Below, piece by piece: positions 23,308 through 31,915 of a stretch of 34,510 nucleotides of DNA. Position numbers and translations under genes: made by a program. Location: the NCBI GenBank assembly GCA_017427485.1, contig JAFRSR010000199.1:1-34510 (forward strand), read 5' to 3'. The notes beneath the pieces were generated by a model. That model was not told the DNA's origin, ran no database searches, and saw only the letters and a list, made by a program, of their open reading frames with translations. The first letter of the stretch is position 1; each line of letters begins with the position of its first letter. This stretch comes from Kiritimatiellia bacterium. Its GTDB lineage: Bacteria; Verrucomicrobiota; Kiritimatiellia; RFP12; UBA1067.

Positions 23308-24996
23308 TTACGGTTCAAAGCGCATCCAGTCGATCTCCACGGTCGCGTGGCGCAGGTCGACGCCCTCGAACCACAGCTCGTTGACCATCCCGCCCCAGTA
23401 TGTGTAGCGGGAGAGGTCGATCGCGTACTCGTGCCATTTGCCATCCGGCTTCACGACCGTCGACGCGATGCGGATCTCGAAGTCGACCGCGTTGCAGTTG
23501 CCGATGATGGGCTCCTCCGTGGTGCCCCACTTGAGGCGCATCCGGCGCGGCCCCGCCCCCTGCGCCGTCCGCGGATTGGGCGTGATCCGCATGCGAACCT
23601 TGAACAGCCGGTAGCGCTTGGCGTCGAACGGCACGAGCCGCTGGCGGATGTGGAAGATGTCGGGGCGCGTGGTGATGAAGCGGATCGCGCCGTCCCGCCA
23701 GCGGACGACCGGCGTCCCGAACGGCTGCCGGTACCAGCCTTCGGTCGACGTGTCGAAGCTCCAGGCCTGCACGGGCGAGAAGAACATCGGCGGATACTCG
23801 CGCAGCGGCATCCCGAGGTCGCGCGGGGTGAGGTTGCGCGGCCAGCCGTCCTTCGGCCTTTCGCAGAACACGTCGCGCAGCGCGTCGTACATCGCGAACC
23901 CGTATTCCTCGTTCGGCTCGATGTAGCTGCCCTCCTGCCACTCGTTGATCGGCGAGATGACCACGTGCTTCAGGCCCTTCCGCGCGCACACTTCCCTGAT
24001 CTCGGCGCATAAGGCGCGGAACTTCTCCGGCGTGCGCCCGTGCACCACCCATGCCCGTTGGAACGCCCGCGACGTGTCGTCGTATCCGGTGGGGATCGTC
24101 GGCCAGAAGGGAATATCGGGATGGTCCTCGGCATGGCCGGCGAGCTTTCGCGCGGCCGCCGCCATGAGGTCGTAGCTCGCCCAGCGGGGACGGTCCCCCT
24201 CCTTCCGCGCCTCGGACGCCATGTAGTAGGGCGTGGTGCCACCCATGTTGTAGGACATCTCGGCGGAGAAGCCGGCCCGGCGCAGCATCTCGTAGTGCGC
24301 CTGCGTGAAGCTCCACTCCCGCTCGCTGCGCAGCCAGTTCATGTTGATCCAGCAGATGCCCGGCAGCCCGGCCTCCTTCGCCATCCTCTCGGAGATGTCG
24401 AACGCGCGGCGGATTCCCTCGCCCGGCTTGAGGTCCTCGCCCCGCGCCTTCGCCTCGGCGATGAAGTCGCGGTCGAGGTTGGAGGCGGTGCAGTAGACCA
24501 CCACCGGACGCCCGTCGATCCGGTAGTACTCCGGCGTGTTGAAGTAGTTGTCGATCCAGAACTTCGTCACCTTCGCCTGATCTTCCGACGAATGCGATCC
24601 CGGCTGGTTGTGGTTGGCGTACATCATGTACCACTTGAGGTGCCGGCGGAACTTCGCCCGGTAGAACGCCTTCACCCAATGGTCGAGCCGCTGCTCGCCC
24701 TTGTTCCAGTACCAGCAGACGCAGAACGAGCTGATGCCGTGCTCCACAGCCCACTTGATCTGCCAGTCCACGTTCGCAGGATCGCCCTCGTCGTACCAGC
24801 CCAGCAAGGGGCGGATCTGGGGAACGACCTGCTTCACCATGTCCCATTCCGGCATGTGCTCCGTGCCGGGATAGTAGAGCGCCGTGATTTCCACGGAACT
24901 CTTCACGGGCTGCGGTTCGGGCACATCGGCGCCATGCGCAACCAACGCGCACAGCGCGGCGATTCCTGCAAAAAACGCGTTTATCGTTCTCGCCAT
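23308..24996 (-). CDS. Secreted GH99-like (WbsX-type) protein with C-terminal beta domain
   Basis: A 562-residue protein with a signal peptide (MARTINAFFAGIAALCALVAHG). The core begins ITALYYPGTEHMPEWDMVKQ and continues GWYDEGDPANVDWQIKWA, GISSFCVCWYWNKG, and later ISPINEWQEGSYIEP, the pattern of the WbsX/GH99-GH71-like barrel family; endo-acting alpha-mannosidase or mannanase activity is known in GH99. About 150 C-terminal residues (SFDTSTEGWYRQ onward) look like a beta-sandwich carbohydrate-binding domain. The start has AAGGAG eight bases upstream; the open frame further upstream is not signal-like. It has its own promoter. Confidence 0.83.
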   Translation of the reverse strand: MARTINAFFAGIAALCALVAHGADVPEPQPVKSSVEITALYYPGTEHMPEWDMVKQVVPQIRPLLGWYDEGDPANVDWQIKWAVEHGISSFCVCWYWNKGEQRLDHWVKAFYRAKFRRHLKWYMMYANHNQPGSHSSEDQAKVTKFWIDNYFNTPEYYRIDGRPVVVYCTASNLDRDFIAEAKARGEDLKPGEGIRRAFDISERMAKEAGLPGICWINMNWLRSEREWSFTQAHYEMLRRAGFSAEMSYNMGGTTPYYMASEARKEGDRPRWASYDLMAAAARKLAGHAEDHPDIPFWPTIPTGYDDTSRAFQRAWVVHGRTPEKFRALCAEIREVCARKGLKHVVISPINEWQEGSYIEPNEEYGFAMYDALRDVFCERPKDGWPRNLTPRDLGMPLREYPPMFFSPVQAWSFDTSTEGWYRQPFGTPVVRWRDGAIRFITTRPDIFHIRQRLVPFDAKRYRLFKVRMRITPNPRTAQGAGPRRMRLKWGTTEEPIIGNCNAVDFEIRIASTVVKPDGKWHEYAIDLSRYTYWGGMVNELWFEGVDLRHATVEIDWMRFEP

Positions 24997-25060
24997 CTTC
25001 CGTTCTCCTTGCCGTCTCATTTCCTTCAAGGGCAGAACACCCCCGTCCAGAAGTGGCGAT

Positions 25061-25089
25061 ATGATACCACATCCCCCCACCGGATTCAA
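25061..25089 (-). promoter_or_regulatory. Promoter of the GH99-like gene
   Basis: TTGAAT (25089-25084), a 17-base spacer ending TGTGG, and TATCAT (25066-25061) on the minus strand. The spacer is close in sequence to that upstream of the PATR gene at 29.7 kb. Confidence 0.6.
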
Positions 25090-25101
25090 GGATGGCGCGC
25101 G

Positions 25102-26280
25102 TCAAGGAATTGTCGTCAGGGCGTCGCACATCTCGGGCGTGTAGTTGCGATAGTCCACGCATTCCATCAGGATGCCGTCGGCCTTGACCTCGCGCGCCAG
25201 CTCCAGCAGCTTGCGCGTTGCCTCGCCCTTCGAGACGCCCAGCCACTCGGCGTAGTTAGCGATGCCGCTCTTCTGGAAGGTGTAGGCGCTCACGGGGCAG
25301 AACAGCTGGCACCGTCCCTTGTCCTTCGCCACCAGCTCGTACAGATCCTTCGTCGACTCCAGCGGACGCTTCGGGTCGACCTTCACGGACGCGATCACGA
25401 TCCCGTCGATGACGTTCTCGCGTACGAGCCGCCGCCAGTCGATCGCCTTCTTGCTCCAGAGCGGGTCTTCCGTCTTCGACACGCCGAACACGCCGAAGAG
25501 GAACCTGACCTTCCGCCCCGACGCGTCAAGACGCTTCCGCACGTCCCGGAAGAACGCGTGCTGCGTCTCGGCGACGAGCGCGATCCAGCGCGGGTCGTTC
25601 GGCTTCGGAATCTCCTCGCCGGGATACTTCGCACGCCAGGCGTCGAGGTTGGGCTTCACGTATTCGTCCGCCACAGTCCAGCCGCCCGTGCGCCACGCCT
25701 CGATGTAGATCGAATCGGGCCCGTAGGCGAGAATCTCGTCCAGGAGGCGCAACTTGTGCGCGCGCACCTCGGGGAACGCGATCGACGCGCGTCCCATCCA
25801 GGGCTTTCCGTCGCGTGTCATGCACCAGAACTGCGGATGGTCCAGGTTCCAGGCGCCGACCTTGCTCGTGAAGTGGTGGTTCTCCTCGTAGGGCCAGTAG
25901 GCGCAGCGGCCCAGCTTCCGACGTCCCAGCTCTTCCAGGGCGAACTTGTACGCGTCCACGCCCGCGCCGCCGCCGAAGAGGCGGATGCGCCCCTGCACGG
26001 CGCGTCCGTCGGGAATGCGCACGGGATTAAACGCCGGCGCCATGTCGAGCGCATTCTCCTCGCGGCTCCAGTAGCGTGGCGACGATCCGCCGTTCAAGCG
26101 CCAGGCGAGCGTGTTCGCGCCCGTGAGCTGGATGTGGTCGATGATCGCGCGAATGCCGTCCTCGGTCTCCACATCGAAATGACCGCTGAAATCCCAGTGG
26201 TCGGCCTGCGCGATCCGCTCGAACGCCCCGCCGTCAGCCGCCAGGCCGCAGGCCACCAATATCACCGCAACGCGCTTCAT
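25102..26280 (-). CDS. Secreted putative TIM-barrel glycoside hydrolase-like protein
   Basis: A 392-residue protein with a short signal peptide (MKRVAVILVACGLAADGGAF). Segments such as GIRAIIDHIQLTGANTLAWRL, LDEILAYGPDSIYIEAWRTGGW and DGILMECVDYRNY suggest a (beta/alpha)8 barrel with acidic residues at strand ends, in the style of putative hydrolase families such as GHL10. I cannot place it in a numbered family. The ATG overlaps the stop of the PD40 gene by four bases and has AAGGAGG upstream, so it is translated together with it. Confidence 0.65.
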   Translation of the reverse strand: MKRVAVILVACGLAADGGAFERIAQADHWDFSGHFDVETEDGIRAIIDHIQLTGANTLAWRLNGGSSPRYWSREENALDMAPAFNPVRIPDGRAVQGRIRLFGGGAGVDAYKFALEELGRRKLGRCAYWPYEENHHFTSKVGAWNLDHPQFWCMTRDGKPWMGRASIAFPEVRAHKLRLLDEILAYGPDSIYIEAWRTGGWTVADEYVKPNLDAWRAKYPGEEIPKPNDPRWIALVAETQHAFFRDVRKRLDASGRKVRFLFGVFGVSKTEDPLWSKKAIDWRRLVRENVIDGIVIASVKVDPKRPLESTKDLYELVAKDKGRCQLFCPVSAYTFQKSGIANYAEWLGVSKGEATRKLLELAREVKADGILMECVDYRNYTPEMCDALTTIP

Positions 26281-27248
26281 TTCCGCACCTCCTTCCGCAA
26301 CAGCCGCCGACGTTCGCGCGGCTTCTCAGATGCCGAGGCTACCGGCGGCGCCGGGCGCATGAAGAGCTGGCCGTCGCGGTCGTAGACGAGGTTCCGGCCG
26401 TCGGGCGAGAAACAAGGATTGCGGCCCTCGCACACGCGCGTCTCCGCGCCCGAGACGAGTTCCTGCACGTACACGCACCAGCCCGGATCGCCCACGTGAT
26501 AGCCCGTGTAGCAGACGCGCCGTCCGTCCGGCGACCAGCGCGGCGAATGGCACGCGGCATCCGGCGGCGTGAGCGCGACGGCCTTCTCCAGATTGTCGAC
26601 CGGCGCCGCCACAACGCGCCAGTTGCCCCTAAATCCGCGCATCTCGCCCCACAGCAGGAGCCGTCCCGACGGCGACACGGTCGGCTGCATCGCCCCCGTG
26701 TTGGACTTCGCGTACTGAACCTTGATGCCCAGGTTGGTCGTCCCCGGCGCGAGGGCGGCGACATGCGCCTTGCACAGACCCGTGCCTCTCAGGCTGGATT
26801 TCTCCTCCCCGCGCGTCGTCACGAACCAGACCGTGCCGTCGGGCGCGGCCGAGGGGGAGTAGTCAAGCGCCCTTTCGAACGTCACCTGCTCCGCACGGCC
26901 GCCCTTCCAGCGCCAGATGTTCGCGCCGCCATCCGTCGCCTTGCGCTGCACCGCCGCAAGCGCCGTGTTCGTGTCGTGGCAGTACGTGTAGAGGAGCGAA
27001 CCGTCCGCCGCCCAGGCGGGCTGGCCCGCGTTGCCCGGGCCCGACGCGACCCACGCCACGTCGCCGCCCTTTGCGGACACGACGCCGACCGCGAGCCGAC
27101 CGCCCCGTTCGCATTCAAACGCAATGCGCGAGCCGTCCGGCGAGAACACGCCCCGCCGCCCTTCGCACACGCGCACTTCACCACCGGGAGACGCCCAGGC
27201 ACACCCGGCAGCCGCGAAGAAAATCACCGATAAAAGATTTTTGTCCAT
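26277..27248 (-). CDS. Secreted PD40/TolB-like beta-propeller protein
   Basis: A 323-residue protein with a signal peptide (MDKNLLSVIFFAAAGCAWAS). Several PD40-type repeats are visible: VFSPDGSRIAFE, AWAADGSLLYTY, SAAPDGTVWFV, TVSPSGRLLLWG, RWSPDGRRVCYTG and CFSPDGRNLVYD, enough for a six-bladed propeller. Such proteins bind peptides or glycans in the periplasm or outside; no catalytic residues are recognisable. Its start is six bases after the stop codon of the shifted C-terminal frame of the PATR gene, and it overlaps the TIM-barrel gene, so the three form one operon. No good Shine-Dalgarno is seen before the ATG. Confidence 0.8.
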   Translation of the reverse strand: MDKNLLSVIFFAAAGCAWASPGGEVRVCEGRRGVFSPDGSRIAFECERGGRLAVGVVSAKGGDVAWVASGPGNAGQPAWAADGSLLYTYCHDTNTALAAVQRKATDGGANIWRWKGGRAEQVTFERALDYSPSAAPDGTVWFVTTRGEEKSSLRGTGLCKAHVAALAPGTTNLGIKVQYAKSNTGAMQPTVSPSGRLLLWGEMRGFRGNWRVVAAPVDNLEKAVALTPPDAACHSPRWSPDGRRVCYTGYHVGDPGWCVYVQELVSGAETRVCEGRNPCFSPDGRNLVYDRDGQLFMRPAPPVASASEKPRERRRLLRKEVRK

Positions 27249-27254
27249 GTCATG

Positions 27255-27338
27255 TCACCGAAAGAGGATCGTGGTGCCGCTGGCGTAGCTCACGCGCAGG
27301 CTCCGGCCGTCATTCAACGTCATCCAGCCCTGCGGGAA
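27255..27338 (-). other. C-terminal end of the PATR protein displaced to the -1 frame
   Basis: After GVPELVG the main frame runs into SRRAG and stops at 27320. In the -1 frame the same DNA reads FPQGWMTLNDGRSLRVSYAS then GTTILFR and stops at 27255. That is the kind of ending (xGW, strand-rich, final basic residue) expected for this protein class. A single missing base near 27336-27345, or a programmed -1 shift, would explain it. Confidence 0.6.
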
Positions 27339-29680
27339 CCGACGAGCTCGGGCACCCCGGACGACGAAGTCGCCGTGTAGAACCTGTAGGACGTCTTCTT
27401 GTCGAGCAGGCTCGGATCCGCCACCGTAATCGTCGCCCCCGCGCCGATCGCCACCGGGCCCGACACCGTCAGCGTCGGCGCGTTCGTGGGATCGAGCGTG
27501 AACGCGCCGTTCACGGTGAGGCCGCCGGGCGGCGGAACGAGCGTGCCGCCGCCGCCGATCGCCGCATCCGCGCCGAGCGCGAACGAGGTGCCCGACATGT
27601 CGAGCGTGCCCGCCTCCACCTTCACGTCGCCCGTGAACGTGGGCGTCGCGGAAATGGTGAGCATGCCTTCGCCCTTCTTCACGAGGCCGCCGTCCTTCGC
27701 CGCCGAACAGTCGTGTTCCATGACAGCCGCAACGCTCTTGTTGCCCCCGTTCGTGTCGATGACCGCGCCGCCTTCGCGCACTTTCGCGTCCATGGTCGAA
27801 TTGAGCAGGTCGATGAACGTGCTGGGGCAGACCTTGAACAGGCCGCCGTCGAAGATGACGGTTGCCGTGCCAGAGACGTTAGATGCCTTGTAGAAGCGAG
27901 TCGCGTACACCATGCCGCCGGCAAGCTCGAACGTGCCCGATCCGTTGTTTACGTTGCCGAGGTTGATGGAATAACTTGCATTTGTGCAAAGCAGGTTGCC
28001 GCCGGAAATGCGCCAGGAACCGGACGCGCCGCCTGCGCACCCGATCGACATGGCTGCCGCAGTCTGGTCCGATCCCGCTTCCATGGGAGAACGGGTCTGG
28101 TCGACGACGACCGTGCCGCCTGTCTGATCCACCCGTCCTGTGCTGCTCGATTGGTTGCAGACCGTGATCCGGCCGGGCACATGGAGCCTGGACGTGTCGG
28201 AAATCGTCAGGATGCCGTTGGCCCCCGTCAGGTTACCCACCCACAGTCCGCCGACCGTCACGTCCGCGCCGTTCTCGATCACGGCCTCACCGTACCCCTG
28301 GCGCGGCACATGGAGCGAGTTCATGTCCGCCACGCCGCCGCTGAAACGCGCGCGTCCCCAGCCGCTTGCGTGGTTGGAGACGTAGAACTTGCGGGCTGCC
28401 GCGCCTTTGCCCGACTTCCACGCCTCCGTGTTCCCCTCAGGCCAGAGGCACAGACGAGAATCGACGAACTCGACCACGCCCGTGCTGCCCGCCTTGTCTA
28501 AGTGTGCCCCTGACAGATCGCCGTTAAAGACATTGACAGTCGCATTCGAAAAGATCAGATGCCCGTTGCCGCCGTAACCTGCCGCAACGTGAAAAGGCGC
28601 ATTGAAGGTCGCATCGCGAATGACGACGCCCGTCTTGCACGACTTGTTCGTGCCGACATAAAACGAGCCGACCGCCGTGCTCAGCCATCTGCCGTCCGGC
28701 ACGAACGGCGAATTGATCAGCTCCACCCACGCCTCCGACCGCGCCCCGCCCTTGTAGACAACCTTTGAAAGGATGTCTGCCGCGTTCGGCTGGTTGCGCA
28801 GGACAAGACGCCCGTGCGAGTCGGTGGCTTCCACCAACAAGATGCCGCCACCAATGGTAACGTCTGCGCAATCGGCGAATTCCACCGTGCCAGTCGTGCC
28901 GGCGGCATGTCCGGGTCTGATAGTGGGCGTCACGTTGAACACGGTATTCGAGACGAGCAGGCGAGCCGCGTTGCTTCCGGCATTCGGCACGAGGATGGAG
29001 CCCTGCGTGTTCGTCCAGATGGAATCGCGGACAATCATTTCATTCCACCCAATCCCAGGGTCTTGATAATTCTTTGCGTTGGAACCGAGCATGAATTGCG
29101 CCCGGCTGTCAATCCGCCCGCCCACGACCTCCAGGCGGTTCGTCGCGATGCTGCCATAGCCGAGCTTGACCGCCCCGCCCGTGAGGTTCCAGACAACGTT
29201 GGAGAGGACGATCTCAGCCGTGCCGTTCTTCGCCCAGACGCCTGTCAGCAGACCGCAATTATTCGCAGTGAGGTTCTGCGTCAGCGTGCCGCCTTGCATC
29301 GCGAAGCGTGCGTTCTTGCCGCGTCCGACGACGAGGCGGTAGGCGTTGAGCGTGACATCGACGTTTTCCAGTTCCATCGTCGACGCCGAAAGCGCCGCGC
29401 CGACCTCGGTGAGGTATTCTGACGTCAAGGTGCCGCCCTTCTGGCGATAGGCGGTGTTGTCTGAGGCGTTCTTGCCGAGGTTCAGCGTGTTGTAGGCCAC
29501 GTCGAGGCCATCCGCCGTCACCGTCGAAGTGCCCGAAACCGTCGCCGTGTCGCCAGAAACCGGCACGCCGTTCGACCAGCGCGCCGTCGCGTCCCATGCG
29601 CCGGTGCCGGTGAACGTGGTCTCCTTCGCCGCCGCTGTCATCGTCAGCAGCGCACATGCGCAGATGAATGTCTTTTTCAT
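27320..29680 (-). CDS. Secreted passenger-like beta-helix protein with PATR repeat
   Basis: A 786-residue protein with a signal peptide (MKKTFICACALLTMTAAA). The body is rich in Gly, Asn, Thr and Val with repeated strand-turn units (TFTGTGAWDATARWSNG at the start, many GGxxxV steps), typical of right-handed beta-helices. Near residue 690 lies GGLVKKGEGMLTISATPTF then TGDVKVEAGTL, the passenger-associated transport repeat (PATR). No autotransporter beta-barrel is present. Related proteins are abundant in Lentisphaerota and Kiritimatiellota; their job (surface layer, adhesion or carrier) is unknown. The start has AAGGAG seven bases upstream. The true C-terminus probably continues in another frame to 27255. 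Confidence 0.8.
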   Translation of the reverse strand: MKKTFICACALLTMTAAAKETTFTGTGAWDATARWSNGVPVSGDTATVSGTSTVTADGLDVAYNTLNLGKNASDNTAYRQKGGTLTSEYLTEVGAALSASTMELENVDVTLNAYRLVVGRGKNARFAMQGGTLTQNLTANNCGLLTGVWAKNGTAEIVLSNVVWNLTGGAVKLGYGSIATNRLEVVGGRIDSRAQFMLGSNAKNYQDPGIGWNEMIVRDSIWTNTQGSILVPNAGSNAARLLVSNTVFNVTPTIRPGHAAGTTGTVEFADCADVTIGGGILLVEATDSHGRLVLRNQPNAADILSKVVYKGGARSEAWVELINSPFVPDGRWLSTAVGSFYVGTNKSCKTGVVIRDATFNAPFHVAAGYGGNGHLIFSNATVNVFNGDLSGAHLDKAGSTGVVEFVDSRLCLWPEGNTEAWKSGKGAAARKFYVSNHASGWGRARFSGGVADMNSLHVPRQGYGEAVIENGADVTVGGLWVGNLTGANGILTISDTSRLHVPGRITVCNQSSSTGRVDQTGGTVVVDQTRSPMEAGSDQTAAAMSIGCAGGASGSWRISGGNLLCTNASYSINLGNVNNGSGTFELAGGMVYATRFYKASNVSGTATVIFDGGLFKVCPSTFIDLLNSTMDAKVREGGAVIDTNGGNKSVAAVMEHDCSAAKDGGLVKKGEGMLTISATPTFTGDVKVEAGTLDMSGTSFALGADAAIGGGGTLVPPPGGLTVNGAFTLDPTNAPTLTVSGPVAIGAGATITVADPSLLDKKTSYRFYTATSSSGVPELVGSRRAG

Positions 29681-29714
29681 GTCCGTCTCCTTCTCATGGG
29701 TACAAAAAGGGAAT

Positions 29715-29743
29715 GTGCGGGGATAATACCAAATCCCCCGCAC
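29715..29743 (-). promoter_or_regulatory. Promoter of the PATR gene inside an inverted repeat
   Basis: TATTAT (29728-29723, minus strand) preceded by TTTGG forms the -10. The -10 is enclosed by a near-perfect inverted repeat, GTGCGGGG.AT with ATCCCCGCAC, spanning 29715-29743. A -35 is weak. Transcription would start near 29716, on the flank of the repeat. Confidence 0.5.
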
Positions 29744-29787
29744 CGGATGCGTTCACATTTTTATTTTACGATTTTTCGCACAGCCTT

Positions 29788-30891
29788 TCACTTCGGCAGC
29801 CAGAGGCCGACGATGGAGTGTTTTTCGGGGCCGGGGTTGTACTTGATGTAGGTGAGCGCGAAGACGGTGTCGTCCGGCATCAGCACACACGCGCCGTAGC
29901 CGCAGTCGCCCTTCGCGTAGCTGTGCAGGAGCTTGACCGTCTCGCCCCGGCGGCGGTTGACGATGTCGGCGTACGTGCCGCGCCACGCGCAGTAGTTGAA
30001 CTTGTAGGGCGCATTCGGCTCGTAGTTGCGCGAGACGATCGTCCATCGGCCTGTCGAATCCTTCACCCCGGCGTGGCGGTGACCGGAGAGCGCGGGCGCA
30101 GTGTCCACGGGCGCGGTCCACGTCTTGCCCTCGTCACGGCTGAACACCATCTTCGAGAACGCGTCGCGGCAGTTGTCGCGCAGGATGGCGCAGAGTTCCT
30201 TCCCGTCGTCCGACCGCAGCAGGAATGGCTCGCAGAGGTTCATCTTCTCGGACTCGGCCACGAGCTCGCCCGGCGCCGACCACGTGAAGCCACCGTCCGT
30301 GGAACGGATCTGGTACACGCGGTTCCATTTCTTTCTGAACTCAGGCCAGCGGTCGTTGTACATGCCGAGGTACGAGCCGTCGGCACAGCGGATGATCGTT
30401 GTAAGCGGCATCACGCATGTCACGGGGATCGCGTTCGGGAGCATGCGCCAGGTGAGGCCGTCGTCCTCGCTCACGCAGTGGCGCATCTCGACGCCCCGGT
30501 TGTTGACCTTGTCCATCCGCCCCACCGCGAACACGAAGAGTCGCTCCTTGCCGTCGGGGCCCTCCAGCGCGAAGATGGCGGGGCAGTTCTTCGTCTTCCT
30601 CCACTCGGCGGGGAAGCGTTCGTCGATGCGCGTCCACGTCTTGCCGCCGTCCAGCGACTCCGCCGCGGGACCGCAGGTGCCGCCGTGGCCGATGGTCCAC
30701 ACGGCGATCATCCTGCCGCTCTTCGTCCGCACGAGCGTGGCGTGCCCGTTGTAGATTTCGGGTGTGCCCTGCGCGATTACCACGTGCCGCGCCCGGTCGC
30801 CGGACACGTCGCGGAAGGCGGAGGACGTCCCCGCCTCTTCGCCGTAGGCCAGAAAAAACAGCCCGAGGACCGTGAGCATGAGATTCTTCAT
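29788..30891 (-). CDS. Secreted BNR-repeat sialidase-like protein
   Basis: A 367-residue protein with signal peptide (MKNLMLTVLGLFFLAYG). Four Asp-box repeats are visible: SLDGGKTW, SEDDGLTW, STDGGFTW and SRDEGKTW, marking a six-bladed propeller of the sialidase superfamily. Conserved Arg and Tyr residues are present (RTKSGR early, DRWPEFRKKW, a late YGACVLMPDDT), but the full GH33 triad cannot be confirmed, so other hydrolase or lyase activity on the same fold is possible. The start at 30891 has AAAGGA nine bases before it; the upstream ATG at 30900 directly abuts that site. A repeat-filled 136-base gap separates it from the AraC gene. Confidence 0.82.
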   Translation of the reverse strand: MKNLMLTVLGLFFLAYGEEAGTSSAFRDVSGDRARHVVIAQGTPEIYNGHATLVRTKSGRMIAVWTIGHGGTCGPAAESLDGGKTWTRIDERFPAEWRKTKNCPAIFALEGPDGKERLFVFAVGRMDKVNNRGVEMRHCVSEDDGLTWRMLPNAIPVTCVMPLTTIIRCADGSYLGMYNDRWPEFRKKWNRVYQIRSTDGGFTWSAPGELVAESEKMNLCEPFLLRSDDGKELCAILRDNCRDAFSKMVFSRDEGKTWTAPVDTAPALSGHRHAGVKDSTGRWTIVSRNYEPNAPYKFNYCAWRGTYADIVNRRRGETVKLLHSYAKGDCGYGACVLMPDDTVFALTYIKYNPGPEKHSIVGLWLPK

Positions 30892-30918
30892 TTTATGCAT
30901 TCCTTTCCTTAACTTGTT

Positions 30919-31025
30919 GAGGACAAAAGACAGAAGACGAAGGACAAAGGATGGAACCGCAATCCTTTGTCATTAGTCTTTTGTCCTCTATCCTTTGTCA
31001 TTTGTCCTCTGTCCTTTGTCCTCTT
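30919..31025. repeat. GGACAAAG-type inverted/tandem repeat tract
   Basis: GAGGACAAAAGAC (30919-30931) is the exact reverse complement of 30976-30988, and AAGGACAAAGGAT (30940-30952) matches the complement at 30962-30971. The right part continues as repeated (T)CCTTTGTC(C/A)T units to 31025. The tract fills the gap between the AraC and sialidase-like genes and could form a long hairpin. It codes for nothing recognisable. Confidence 0.85.
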
Positions 31026-31027
31026 TC

Positions 31028-31915
31028 TCATCTGTTACGCTTACGCCAACCGAGCGGGGAGACGCCCGTCTCCTGCTTGAAGCGCGTGGCGAAGTGCTGG
31101 GACGACGAGAACTTCAGCTCGCTGGCGATGCTGAGGACGGACCGCGTCGTCTGCGCCAGCAACTCCTTCGCGCGCCGGATGCGGCAGGCGATCAGGAAGG
31201 CGTGCGGCGGCAGGCCGACGAGCTGCTTGAACTTGAACGCGAGCGAGCTCTGCGAGAGACGCGTCTCGGCCAGCAGGTCGTCGAGCACGTAGTCGACCTC
31301 CGGCGCGCGGCGCATCCGGTCGATGATCCCGCGCAGGGCGTCGTCGCGCGGGACGCGCGTGCCGGCATGCCCCGCGTCGGCGATCGCCAGCAGGAGCGAA
31401 ACCGCCGACATCCTCAGGCGCAGGGATCGCGACGGCGAGGAGGCCGGTTCCCGGTCGACGACGGCGAACAGGTCGCGGAACCCGTCGCGGATCGCGTCCG
31501 TCGACGGAAACAGCCGCGTCGGCAGTGCCTGCAGCCGGTTCACGAGCCAGCGCGTCTCGGCGGGCGTGAGGGACGGCAGCGCCTCCCCGCGCGCGGGCAC
31601 GCGGAAGAACACCCACCAGAGATGAGCCCCCTTCGGATTCATGCGCAGTCGGTGCGCGTCCTTCGGCTGCGTCACGAACATGTTGCCCGGCAGAAGTGAC
31701 CAGACGCGCCCCTCGCAGTCGAACTTCACGGACCCGCGCTCGCAGAAGGTCAGCTCCATGCACCGCGCGTGCCGGTGCTCGACGGCCCCCTCGCGCACCT
31801 TGGACGAACGGCTCCGTCCCAGCACCGGCAGGAACGGCAGTTCGGACGACAGGTCGAGGACGCGCCGCTCGGGCGTGTCCATGAACGTGCAGCCTAGCGT
31901 CGGGACCTTATGCAT
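31028..31915 (-). CDS. AraC-family transcriptional regulator
   Basis: A 295-residue regulator with an N-terminal cupin-like sensor domain (EHRHARCMELTFCERGSVKF, then LLPGNMFVTQPKDAHRL) and a C-terminal pair of helix-turn-helix motifs (LAETRLSQSSLAFKFKQLVG, and VLSIASELKFSSSQHFATRF followed by KQETGVSPLGWRK). It likely senses a sugar and controls the transporter/oxidoreductase operon it ends or the neighbouring sialidase-like gene. AAAGGAG seven bases before the ATG sets the start. The start overlaps the end of the MFS gene by eight bases. Confidence 0.9.
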   Translation of the reverse strand: MHKVPTLGCTFMDTPERRVLDLSSELPFLPVLGRSRSSKVREGAVEHRHARCMELTFCERGSVKFDCEGRVWSLLPGNMFVTQPKDAHRLRMNPKGAHLWWVFFRVPARGEALPSLTPAETRWLVNRLQALPTRLFPSTDAIRDGFRDLFAVVDREPASSPSRSLRLRMSAVSLLLAIADAGHAGTRVPRDDALRGIIDRMRRAPEVDYVLDDLLAETRLSQSSLAFKFKQLVGLPPHAFLIACRIRRAKELLAQTTRSVLSIASELKFSSSQHFATRFKQETGVSPLGWRKRNR

